DNA of 15,561 nucleotides from JBBDWJ01 sp040902925 (GCA_040902925.1 JBBDWJ010000267.1:1-15561), one strand, 5' to 3'; positions 7,016 through 13,913 are shown, counted from the first letter of the stretch. The notes: a model not told the origin generated them from the sequence alone. Numbers and translations are program-made.

Positions 7016-8338
7016 ATGACTAAGCAAACCCTCCCCGGCAGGAACGCGCCGCAACCCGGACGCCGCGCCTTCGTCAAAACCGCCGCTGCGGTGTTCACAA
7101 CTTCCCTGTTCACCGGAAACGTGCGCGGCGCGAATGAGCGCATCACGGGCGCGTTCATCGGTGTCGGCATGATGGGCTCGGAAAACCTTAGCGTCGCGCT
7201 TGAACAAGGCGTCGAGGTGAAGGCGGTCTGCGACGTGTATCAACCGCATCTCGAACGTGCCGGCGCCGCCGTGGTCAAGGCCGGGCAGAAGGCGAAAGAA
7301 ATCATCGACTTTCGCGATGTGATCGCCGACAAATCGATCGACTTCGTGTGCATCTCAACGCCCGACCATTGGCACCCTTACATGTCGGTCGAGGTCTGCA
7401 AGGCGGGCAAGGACGTCTATGTCGAGAAGCCCGTTTGCACGGCGATCAACGAAGGCCTCAAGATGGTCGAGGCCGCGCGCAAGTACAATCGCGTCGTCCA
7501 GGCCGGCACCTGGCAGCGTTCGGGCCAGCACTTCCAAAAGGCTTGCGAAATGGTCCGCAGCGGCGAGCTGGGCAAGGTGGCCTTCGCCCGCACCTGGATT
7601 TACACCAACGAGCCGCGCGAAGGAATCGGCAATCCGCCCGACAGCGCGCCACCCGCCGGCCTCGATTGGGAACTGTGGCTGGGCCCCTCGCCCGAGCACG
7701 CTTTCAATCCCAACCGCTTCGGCGTAAACTCCGGCGGCGCTTCCCGCTTCCGCTGGTTCTGGGACTACGGTGGCGGCCAGCTCGCCGACTCCGGCGTCCA
7801 CATGATCGACATCATGCAGATGGCGTTCGACGAAGCGATGCCCAAAGCCATCACGGCGCTCGGCGGAAATTTTTGGTTCGAGGATCATCGCGAAACGCCC
7901 GACACCATGCAGGTGAGCTACCAGTACCCCGGGTTCACCGGCTCCTGGGAACACCGCTGCAACAACACGGGCGACGGCAGCGCGTTTTCGATGGCAGTGA
8001 CCTTCCACGGATCACGCGGCACGCTCTACGTAGACCGCGCACGCTACAGGGTGACGCCGGAAAAAGGATCCGACCTTGCGCCAAGCGAGATGCGGCGTGT
8101 CAGCGATCCGCACCCGTTGCACTGGACCAATTTCCTCGACTGCGTCAAGACGCGCCAGCGGCCCAACAGCGACATCGAGACGTGCTTCCGTTCGTCTGCG
8201 GCATGCCTGCTGGCGAACGCCGCCTACCGCAGCGGCGCGCGCCTCGATTGGGACAACAGCAAGCAAACGGTCCGTCAAAAGGAGGCCGAAAAGTACTTGT
8301 ACCGCGACTACCGCAGCCCATGGAAACTAGAGGTGTGA
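7016..8338 (+). CDS. Tat-exported Gfo/Idh/MocA family NAD(P)-dependent oxidoreductase
   Basis: A 440-residue dehydrogenase expected to oxidise or reduce a sugar or cyclitol with NAD(P). A twin-arginine signal, GRRAFVK (15-21) plus the hydrophobic TAAAVFTTSLF, implies export in folded form. The Rossmann fold starts at FIGVGMMG (47-54). EKP at 137-139 supplies the conserved lysine, and DxGxHxxD at 258-265 (D258, H262, D265) is the catalytic histidine block of the C-terminal domain. The sequence end, SPWKLEV, is close to related acidobacterial and planctomycete proteins as I recall them. A precedent for export with bound cofactor is glucose-fructose oxidoreductase of Zymomonas. It is followed, after 215 bases with two hairpins, by an isomerase-like gene on the same strand. 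The substrate cannot be assigned. Confidence 0.93.
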   Translation: MTKQTLPGRNAPQPGRRAFVKTAAAVFTTSLFTGNVRGANERITGAFIGVGMMGSENLSVALEQGVEVKAVCDVYQPHLERAGAAVVKAGQKAKEIIDFRDVIADKSIDFVCISTPDHWHPYMSVEVCKAGKDVYVEKPVCTAINEGLKMVEAARKYNRVVQAGTWQRSGQHFQKACEMVRSGELGKVAFARTWIYTNEPREGIGNPPDSAPPAGLDWELWLGPSPEHAFNPNRFGVNSGGASRFRWFWDYGGGQLADSGVHMIDIMQMAFDEAMPKAITALGGNFWFEDHRETPDTMQVSYQYPGFTGSWEHRCNNTGDGSAFSMAVTFHGSRGTLYVDRARYRVTPEKGSDLAPSEMRRVSDPHPLHWTNFLDCVKTRQRPNSDIETCFRSSAACLLANAAYRSGARLDWDNSKQTVRQKEAEKYLYRDYRSPWKLEV

Positions 8339-8399
8339 GCGCGAGCACGCGCCTAAATCAACTTCGGGGTAAGAAAAATAACGCGAAGCGCAAAGTAGC

Positions 8400-8434
8400 G
8401 ACAGGCGCTCTCGCCTGTCCCCCGCGAAGCGGGG
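8400..8434. repeat. Two back-to-back perfect hairpins
   Basis: GACAGGCG (8400-8407), loop CTCT, CGCCTGTC (8412-8419) is immediately followed by CCCCGC (8420-8425), loop GAA, GCGGGG (8429-8434). The stems are 8 and 6 bp with no mismatch. They lie in the 215-base gap between the Gfo/Idh/MocA and isomerase genes, where I see no other gene. There is no T-run, so a REP-like dispersed element or an mRNA-stabilising structure fits at least as well as a terminator. Confidence 0.6.
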
Positions 8435-8553
8435 CCGCCAGCTCAAAGCGAAGCAGCCAGCATTTACAACCAAGCGTCGCCGCCTCATCGTGAAGCGACT
8501 TCTTTCAGACACCAAGACCAATAGCCGGCACAAGATCTAACGACAAACCTGAC

Positions 8554-9447
8554 ATGATCTCAAGACGAACCGCCATCGCCGCCCTCTGCGCCGCAATCCC
8601 AAGCCGGGCGCAAAAAATCTCGAAGCCGACCTTTGGCCTCCAGACCTACAGCCTGCGCTACGACCTCGAGAAAGATTTCCCCGGCACGCTGGCGCTGATC
8701 CGCAAGATGGGCTTCGAAGAGCTCGAGTTGTCGAACTGGCCCGGCCACACCGCCGCCGAATACCGCCGCTTGCTCGACGACAACGGACTAAAGGCCGTCT
8801 CCATGATGGCCAGCTATCAGCGGCTCGACAAAGAGGTTCAAACCGTGGCCGAAGACGCCCGGCACCTGGGAGCCAGCTACGTGGTCTGCTCGACACTGCC
8901 GCAAAAGAACTACATGACGGACGAGGAATGCCGCCACGCCGCCGAATTTCTGAACAGCCGCGGCGAAGCGTTAGCCGCCGCCAGCCTGAGCTGCTGCTAC
9001 CATCTGCACGGCACCGAGTTCCACCCCTCTCAGGAAGCCGCTGCTTTGCCGGCCACAACATCCGCGGCCGCCAAGATGACTCCGGCAGTCACAGTGTTCG
9101 ACACTCTGCTGAAACGCACCGAAGCAAGATTCGCCAATTTCGAGATGGACATCTTCTGGATCGTTTACGCCGGACAGGACCCGGTAAAGCTGCTCCATCG
9201 ATACCCGGGCCGCTTCCCGTTGACCCACGTCAAAGACATCCGCCCTGGAACGGTTTTGGGCGGCCTGCCCAGGGACGTGCGAGAAGAAGAAAGCGTGCCC
9301 CTGGGCACGGGGCTGGTAGACATTGCAGCAGCCCTGAAAGCCGCGCAACAAACCGGAGTAAAACACCACTTCATCGAAGACGAAGCCGTCGACGCCGCCC
9401 AGCAGATTCCGAAAAGCCTGCGCTTTCTAGAAACCATAGCCTGGTGA
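8554..9447 (+). CDS. Sugar phosphate isomerase/epimerase family TIM-barrel protein
   Basis: A 297-residue protein of the xylose-isomerase-like TIM-barrel family (AP endonuclease 2 fold). The N terminus MISRRTAIAALCAAIPSRAQ looks like a short Tat-type signal, so it may act in the periplasm. Barrel landmarks are GLQTYSLR (28-35), GFEELELS with E57, CYHLHGTEF with H150, FEMDIFW with D199, LTHVKD with H225 and HHFIEDE with E275; these fit the metal-binding acidic and histidine positions of the family. Proteins of this family catalyse isomerisation, epimerisation, dehydration or, in C-glycoside degradation, bond cleavage, so the exact reaction is open. It sits 215 bases after the Gfo/Idh/MocA gene on the same strand, a pairing common in sugar catabolism. 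No Shine-Dalgarno is evident before ATG 8554. Confidence 0.88.
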   Translation: MISRRTAIAALCAAIPSRAQKISKPTFGLQTYSLRYDLEKDFPGTLALIRKMGFEELELSNWPGHTAAEYRRLLDDNGLKAVSMMASYQRLDKEVQTVAEDARHLGASYVVCSTLPQKNYMTDEECRHAAEFLNSRGEALAAASLSCCYHLHGTEFHPSQEAAALPATTSAAAKMTPAVTVFDTLLKRTEARFANFEMDIFWIVYAGQDPVKLLHRYPGRFPLTHVKDIRPGTVLGGLPRDVREEESVPLGTGLVDIAAALKAAQQTGVKHHFIEDEAVDAAQQIPKSLRFLETIAW

Positions 9448-9498
9448 CGGCGGCAGAATAGACACTTCGGCGGTCCCGCTTGCCAGGCGGCGTAAGTT

Positions 9499-9984
9499 TC
9501 AATCCCGCTCGTAGAACGGTGGCGGCTCGATGCCAAGCGCCCGCAAATAGACGTACCCCTGACCACGATGATGGATCTCGTTGTCGATGACGTAAAGCAG
9601 CAGGTCATGGACAAGTCCGGGGTACTGGCCGAACGCTGTCATCTTTTCCTGAAAACGCTCTGGCGGAATTTGAGCCCAGAAATTCGAGATCTCGCCGGTG
9701 CCCTTGTCCCAGAGACGCAAGATTTCCTTTTTGGGAAGCACTTGGCGCGTCATGGATTGATCCCATGCCCCGGTCACGACGCCGCGCACCATGGGCTCAG
9801 CCATGCTGAGCATCTCCATGGCCATCGCGCCGAACGGCCGCATGGAACCAAGAGTGAAAGTAAGAAGGGCCTCTTCCGGAAAAGCCTCAATCACTCGCCG
9901 CGTCAGGCGGCGGTGCCCCTGCCAGTGCTCCAACAGGGCGGCGGCGGGAATCGTCGGAGTGGAAAGTTTCATTTCGTTGACCAT
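9499..9984 (-). CDS. DinB-family protein
   Basis: A 161-residue protein of the DinB/YfiT-like putative metalloenzyme superfamily, a four-helix bundle. The C-terminal block NEIHHRGQGYVYLRALG (about 135-151) is the family hallmark, with H138/H139 as likely metal ligands, and LLEHWQGHR (18-26) matches the first helix. The central helix reads AMEMLSMAEP, where many family members have a metal-binding histidine; I do not see one there, so metal binding may be altered. Members act in thiol-dependent transferase or stress roles; the job here is unknown. I chose ATG 9984 because GAGG lies 8 bases upstream; the frame also has an earlier double ATG at 10014. The gene is convergent with the isomerase (51-base gap) and divergent from the GMC gene. 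Confidence 0.83.
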   Translation of the reverse strand: MVNEMKLSTPTIPAAALLEHWQGHRRLTRRVIEAFPEEALLTFTLGSMRPFGAMAMEMLSMAEPMVRGVVTGAWDQSMTRQVLPKKEILRLWDKGTGEISNFWAQIPPERFQEKMTAFGQYPGLVHDLLLYVIDNEIHHRGQGYVYLRALGIEPPPFYERD

Positions 9985-9992
9985 GGCAAAAA

Positions 9993-9996
9993 CCTC
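9993..9996 (-). promoter_or_regulatory. Shine-Dalgarno GAGG deciding the DinB start
   Basis: On the minus strand GAGG is followed by an 8-base spacer and ATG at 9984. This supports initiation at MVNEMKL and not at the ATG pair at 10014. Confidence 0.55.
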
Positions 9997-10210
9997 AATA
10001 GTCTCGATCATCATGCGAACGCAACGACAGCCTCAGGGCAGCGTCACAAGAGTAGCCTAACAATCGTTGCGGACAGAAACGGTCCTCAATGTTGGTCTCA
10101 CGGGGCGCGGTATCCGCGCTCCCACCGTAGTCCGCTTGCGCTCGCGCAATCAGCTACCCTGGCATAATCGGGGCCACCTCCTGCGCTCAAGCGACGGCGC
10201 ACCCTTGCTT

Positions 10211-10227
10211 GCGAAGGCAGCCTTCGC
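10211..10227. repeat. Perfect hairpin GCGAAGG-CAG-CCTTCGC
   Basis: A 7-bp perfect inverted repeat with a 3-base loop lies 81 bases before the GMC start, in the divergent gap 9985-10307. It is followed by short direct repeats, TGGCGCCTT at 10238-10246 and 10251-10259. The gap holds no supported gene. CATAAT at 10163-10168 is a possible -10, without a well-placed -35, and would give a leader that contains the hairpin. Confidence 0.5.
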
Positions 10228-10307
10228 TATCTTGCGGTGGCGCCTTTCGATGGCGCCTTGTGGGGGCAGCCTTTCGGTGGGGCGGCGGCCTTGTGGGTCC
10301 AGACTCC

Positions 10308-11933
10308 ATGCAGCGAAAGCACTACGACGTTTGTGTAATCGGCTCCGGCGCCGCCGGTGGGACGCTGGCCAGCCAGTTGGCCCTGCTCGGCGCCAACGTA
10401 CTGCTCATTGAGGGCGGCTCCTATCGCGACCCTGGCAAACTGCACACGCATGCCTGGCCCTATGAGCCGCACGTCGAGGAAGTGCCTCGCGTCACCATCG
10501 ATCCGGTCAAGGAACCGTACGAAATGGCCGGCGACGCGAACGTTGATGTCAGCCGGGCGCGGGTTCTGGGCGGACGCACGACCCATTGGAACGCCGTGTC
10601 GCTGCGCTTTGCCGCCGATGACTTTCGGGAGTGGTCCGTCAACGGTATCGAGGAAGATTGGCCGATCTCGTATGCGGAACTGGCGCCCTACTACGACCGC
10701 GCCGAGAAGCTCATGGTCGTCTGCGGCACTAAAGAGAACCTCGAAGTGTTGCCCGACGGCCAGTTCATCCGGCCTTTGAAGCTGCGTTGTTCGGAGAAGA
10801 TCCTGGGCCGCGCTTCGGAAAAACTAGGCCTGCGCCTGATTCCGGTTCGCAAGGCGCTGGCGACGGAAGCGGGCCACGGCCGGCTGCCGTGCCACTACTG
10901 CGGCCACTGCATGTCGGGCTGCGGCGTTTCGGCGATTTTCAATTCCGCCGAGCACGCCATCCCCCAAGGCCAGGCCACCGGACGCCTCGATGTGCGCACC
11001 GGCTGGATGGCTCATCAGCTTTTCCACGACCAGGGCTCTGCGCAACAGCGCCTCCAAGACGCGCGCGTTCGCCGCGTGCGGATCGTCGAGCGCGAGGGGC
11101 GGCGCGACGAAGAGATCGAAGCGGATGTCTTTGCGGTTTGCGGCGGCAATATCGAGTCGGCGCGATTGCTATTGAATTCGCGATCGTCGCGTTTCCCCAA
11201 CGGGCTCGCCAACAGCAACGGCATGGTGGGGCGCTACCTGCATGGCCATTCGACGGCGATGACGCTAGGCTACCTGAGCGGCCTGGCCGGGCGGCGGCCC
11301 TCGAACCAGGATGGCGCGACCGACCACGCCTATATTCCGCGCTTCATCGCGCCGCGCGACGCACCTTATCGCGGCGGCTTCGGTCTCCAAATGAACTTCA
11401 TGAGCTACATGAAGCCTTACCATGCTTCGCACATAAAGGGCTACGGGGCCGCGTTCAAGCGCCGCGTCCGCGAACTGCACCCGGCGCACTCGATGATGAC
11501 CGGCTTCGGCAAGGTCACCGCCGCGCCGGACAATCGCGTCACGCTACACCCAACCCGTAAGGACGCCAACGGGCTGCCCGTGCCGGTAGTACACTTCCGC
11601 TGGAGCGACAACGATCGCGCGCTGCACGCCGACATGCGCGAAACGGCCAAACGCATCTACGAGGCGGCTGGAGTCGAATTGCTCGAACAGCCCGGCGCGG
11701 AAACGCCCAGCGGCTTTGCCAGCCACGAGGTGGGCTGTGTGCGCATGGGCAAGGACCCCAAAACTTCCGTCCTCAACGAAAATAACCAGACCCGGGAAGT
11801 GAAGAACCTGTTTGTAGTCGATGGCAGTAGCTTTACTACGTTTCCGGAGAAGAATCCGACCTTGACGATCGTGGCCCTTGCGCTTCGAACCGCCGACAAG
11901 ATTTTGGATCTGAAGCGGCGCGGCGAAGTTTAG
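10308..11933 (+). CDS. GMC-type FAD-dependent dehydrogenase, large subunit with four-cysteine motif
   Basis: A 541-residue flavoprotein of the GMC oxidoreductase family, which oxidises sugar or alcohol hydroxyls. The FAD-binding start is VIGSGAAGG (10-18) with LLIEGG (32-37). Catalytic H473 lies in SHEVGCVRMG and N516 in FPEKNPTLT. C195, C198, C201 and C205 in CHYCGHCMSGC recall the cysteine cluster that binds a 3Fe-4S centre in FAD-glucose and fructose dehydrogenase catalytic subunits. The chain has no signal peptide; in such enzymes the small subunit carries the Tat signal, and the next gene here does so. The start at ATG 10308 puts the Rossmann motif close to the N terminus; the frame extends upstream to 10209 but that part is arginine-rich and unlike the family. 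No cytochrome c subunit gene follows. The substrate is unknown. Confidence 0.93.
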   Translation: MQRKHYDVCVIGSGAAGGTLASQLALLGANVLLIEGGSYRDPGKLHTHAWPYEPHVEEVPRVTIDPVKEPYEMAGDANVDVSRARVLGGRTTHWNAVSLRFAADDFREWSVNGIEEDWPISYAELAPYYDRAEKLMVVCGTKENLEVLPDGQFIRPLKLRCSEKILGRASEKLGLRLIPVRKALATEAGHGRLPCHYCGHCMSGCGVSAIFNSAEHAIPQGQATGRLDVRTGWMAHQLFHDQGSAQQRLQDARVRRVRIVEREGRRDEEIEADVFAVCGGNIESARLLLNSRSSRFPNGLANSNGMVGRYLHGHSTAMTLGYLSGLAGRRPSNQDGATDHAYIPRFIAPRDAPYRGGFGLQMNFMSYMKPYHASHIKGYGAAFKRRVRELHPAHSMMTGFGKVTAAPDNRVTLHPTRKDANGLPVPVVHFRWSDNDRALHADMRETAKRIYEAAGVELLEQPGAETPSGFASHEVGCVRMGKDPKTSVLNENNQTREVKNLFVVDGSSFTTFPEKNPTLTIVALALRTADKILDLKRRGEV

Positions 11934-11940
11934 CCGGAAC

Positions 11941-11944
11941 GAGG
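11941..11944 (+). promoter_or_regulatory. Shine-Dalgarno GAGG for the small subunit
   Basis: GAGG lies 8 bases before ATG 11953, in the 19-base gap between the GMC stop and the small-subunit start, supporting one operon with separate initiation. Confidence 0.6.
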
Positions 11945-11952
11945 CAACGTCG

Positions 11953-12480
11953 ATGAATCGCAGAACCATTTTGAAACTCATCGCCGCCGGGGTACTACCC
12001 GGGCCGGCGCGTTTCGTTTCCCTGGCGCAGGTGAGCGATGCGTATCAGCCTTATTTTTTCTCCGCCGATGAGATGGCCCTGCTCGACCAGCTAGCAGAAA
12101 TCATCATCCCGGCCGACGAGCATTCCGGCGGCAGTCGGGCGGCTCGAGTCAACCGCTACATCGATGTAGTGGTTTCCGAATCCAACGCCGCTGTGCAGAG
12201 GCGCTGGCAAGAGGGTCTGCGGGCGATCAACCAGCAAGCCGCGGACTCGTTCGGTAGTCCATTCGTTCCCTGCACGCCCGAGCAGCAGCAGACAATCGTC
12301 GCCACGCTGGCCGCCGGCGAAGACCGCCCGCGGACTGCTGACGCCCAGTTCTTCGTTCTGCTGAAGCAGGCCACGGTGGATGGATACTACAGCTCAAAGA
12401 TCGGCATTCACGACGAGCTCGAGTATCAAGGCAACACAGCGCTGTCTGAATTCAGCGGCTGCACGCACCCGGAGCATTGA
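11953..12480 (+). CDS. Gluconate 2-dehydrogenase subunit 3 family protein (Tat-signal small subunit)
   Basis: A 175-residue protein with a twin-arginine signal, NRRTILK (2-8) plus a hydrophobic LIAAGVLPGPA, then FFSADEMALLDQLAEIIIPAD (read in parts, about 35-55), the opening typical of gluconate 2-dehydrogenase subunit 3. The tail SSKIGIHDELEYQGN and SGCTHPEH also matches the family. In FAD-glucose and gluconate dehydrogenases this gamma subunit carries the folded flavoprotein through the Tat pathway. It begins 19 bases after the GMC gene, so the pair should form one exported complex. The stop follows HPEH directly, close to the usual family end, so it appears full length although the DNA just after it holds a broken gene. 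Confidence 0.9.
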   Translation: MNRRTILKLIAAGVLPGPARFVSLAQVSDAYQPYFFSADEMALLDQLAEIIIPADEHSGGSRAARVNRYIDVVVSESNAAVQRRWQEGLRAINQQAADSFGSPFVPCTPEQQQTIVATLAAGEDRPRTADAQFFVLLKQATVDGYYSSKIGIHDELEYQGNTALSEFSGCTHPEH

Positions 12481-12509
12481 CCCGCTGGGTATGCCGCAGG
12501 GCTCCCTAT

Positions 12510-12668
12510 CCGTCGGTCAAGCTGACGATGCAGTCAAGCAACGAGCCGATTACCTTCTCGGTAGTTCCGGCCGTCACCACGCCCAGCGAGCCGGAGAACT
12601 GGCTCAAAGCGAGCTTGACCAGCGGCATTGGTGCGGAAATCCAGTTCGCGCTGAAGTATTACTTCTAG
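12510..12668 (+). pseudogene. C-terminal remnant of a TonB-dependent-receptor-like outer-membrane beta-barrel
   Basis: The frame ending with TAG at 12666-12668 reads, in its last part, SEPENWLKASLTSGIGAEIQFALKYYF (split here: SEPENWLKASL, then TSGIGAEIQFALKYYF). A terminal aromatic residue after alternating hydrophobic positions is the outer-membrane barrel signature, and the wording closely resembles the ends of large Solibacter-type TonB-dependent receptors. Only about 53 residues survive, with no plausible start, no signal peptide and no plug domain. The upstream end abuts the stop of the small-subunit gene in another frame. I read it as what a deletion or rearrangement left of a roughly 1000-residue receptor gene. 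The alternative is a chance frame, which the barrel-like ending makes less likely. Confidence 0.5.
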
Positions 12669-12690
12669 CGAACTGCTGACACGGGAGGCA

Positions 12691-12708
12691 GATCGCGATA
12701 GTGCGATC
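12691..12708. terminator. Hairpin GATCGC-N6-GCGATC between convergent genes
   Basis: A perfect 6-bp stem with a 6-base loop lies 23 bases after the barrel remnant and 76 bases from the stop of the minus-strand isomerase. It could serve either convergent unit, but no T-run follows on either strand. The rest of 12669-12783 holds nothing I recognise. Confidence 0.3.
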
Positions 12709-12783
12709 GGTAGCAGGGAGATCAGGTCGAAGGCCGCGAGCGATCAGGGGCTACGATTCGGGATACGAGATGGTCTTAAAACT

Positions 12784-13686
12784 CTACCCGAATACTTCGC
12801 GCACCTGGTTGAGGAAGTTGGTGACGATCTCGCGCTGGTCGCCTTGTCCTAGAGCCTCGATTGGCAAAAAACCCCGGTATCCGACTTTGTCGATTACCGC
12901 TTTCAATCGCGGCAGGTCGATCGGAGTGCGTTTTTCGCCGTACCAGACGTGTTCCTTCACTTGCCAGGTGCAGGCGTAGGGCACGAGCCTTTCGATTTCT
13001 TCGTAAGGATCGCCCTGCCGCAGGCTGCCGACGTCTAGAATCACGCTGAACCACTCGGAATTGACTGCCTCTACGACGCGAATTGTTTCCGCCGCGGTTT
13101 TGAGGAAATCGTGGTGGTGCTGCAGTCCGACGATGACGCCGTGCTTTTGGCCGTACTCGGCGCATTCTTTAAACGCCGGGACCATCCATTCGAGAACCTG
13201 CTCGAAGCTGTGCCCTTCGGGGACTTGCCTGCCGGAGAACACGCGCACGACGTCGGAGCCGAGTTTGGCGGCGACCTCGATCCAGTCTTTGACCAACTGG
13301 ATGTGGCCCTTGCGGCTCACGGCGTCAGGCAGCGCGAAATCGTTGCGGACTCCGGTGCCGCTGATGGTGACGCCGTTCATGAAAGCCTTGCGCTTCAGGG
13401 CAAAGACGTATTCGTCCTCCGGCGCGTTCGGGTAACCCGGGAAGTAATAGCCCGTCGCATCGAGGGCGTCCAGGTTCTGCGACGCGCAGTAATCGACAAC
13501 GTCACTGAGCGTCATCGCGCCCGCCATCAGCGGCCGGTTGAACGAGTAGGCGTTGAGCGCGAACTTGATGCGGGTACCGCCGAGCCGTTTCACCTCGCCA
13601 AGCGGCACGGCCCAGCCGGGATAGGCGCTCGCCGCCACACCCGCGGCCAGACCAACAGCTTGCTTCAGAAGTTGACGACGTTGCAT
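12784..13686 (-). CDS. Tat-signal sugar phosphate isomerase/epimerase family TIM-barrel protein
   Basis: A 300-residue protein of the same broad TIM-barrel family as the gene at 8554-9447, but clearly divergent from it. The N terminus MQRRQLLKQAVGLAAGVAAS is a twin-arginine signal, so it should act in the periplasm. Landmarks are FALNAYSF (42-49), DALDATGYYFPGYP (73-86), the GLQHHHDF block (187-194), LDVGS with D218, and LPIEALGQGD with E277, consistent with metal-binding positions. The family includes isomerases, epimerases and deglycosidation enzymes; the reaction is open. The start ATG 13686 has GAGGA at 13694-13698 with a 7-base spacer, and a TATACT promoter element lies further upstream. 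The frame could be extended to 13860, but that part is outside the signal peptide and has no initiation signal. Confidence 0.9.
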   Translation of the reverse strand: MQRRQLLKQAVGLAAGVAASAYPGWAVPLGEVKRLGGTRIKFALNAYSFNRPLMAGAMTLSDVVDYCASQNLDALDATGYYFPGYPNAPEDEYVFALKRKAFMNGVTISGTGVRNDFALPDAVSRKGHIQLVKDWIEVAAKLGSDVVRVFSGRQVPEGHSFEQVLEWMVPAFKECAEYGQKHGVIVGLQHHHDFLKTAAETIRVVEAVNSEWFSVILDVGSLRQGDPYEEIERLVPYACTWQVKEHVWYGEKRTPIDLPRLKAVIDKVGYRGFLPIEALGQGDQREIVTNFLNQVREVFG

Positions 13687-13749
13687 GGGGCGTTCCTCGT
13701 TGCTCTTCGGGAGATATCCATCGCGTGCCTGGTTGCGTACCGCGCGACC

Positions 13750-13755
13750 AGTATA
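13750..13755 (-). promoter_or_regulatory. -10 hexamer TATACT for the minus-strand isomerase
   Basis: TATACT on the minus strand, preceded by GTG, lies about 63 bases before ATG 13686, which would give a conventional leader with the GAGGA ribosome site. No strong -35 is seen 17 bases upstream. Further upstream a tandem 7-base repeat, GATAGGA twice at 13789-13802 as read on the plus strand, could be an operator half or chance. Confidence 0.45.
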
Positions 13756-13879
13756 CACCCGCTGCAAATCCGGGCGTTGGACTACGGGGATAGGAGATAG
13801 GAGGTTTTGAAACTGCCCCCTTGGAGTGGCCGACGATCCAGTCGCAATCCAGCAAGCCACATCCGTGGATAGGCCGTTA

Positions 13880-13898
13880 TACGTCCGGGTGAGACGTA
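13880..13898. terminator. Hairpin TACGTC-N7-GACGTA downstream of the kinase
   Basis: A perfect 6-bp stem with a 7-base loop lies 15 bases beyond the kinase stop on its downstream side. It could end the kinase transcript before the isomerase promoter, though no T-run follows. Confidence 0.3.
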
Positions 13899-13913
13899 GC
13901 GCTTCAGCTTTTG

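Noticed and set aside
8400..8434. CRISPR-like repeat
   Set aside because: Only one copy of each hairpin is present, there are no spacers, and no cas genes lie in the window.
7348..8493. A 381-codon open frame on the plus strand inside the Gfo/Idh/MocA gene
   Set aside because: It is rich in Arg, Ala, Pro and Gly with no domain pattern, and lies in another frame of a gene with clear motifs. GC-rich coding DNA produces such frames.
10209..10307. N-terminal extension of the GMC protein from an upstream ATG
   Set aside because: The added 33 residues are Arg/Gly/Trp-rich, unlike the family, and overlap the hairpin and repeats; the Rossmann motif normally sits near the N terminus.
10787..11560. 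A 257-codon plus-strand frame inside the GMC gene
   Set aside because: Arg/Pro/Ala-rich shadow of a gene whose FAD motif, cysteine cluster and catalytic His/Asn are all in the other frame.
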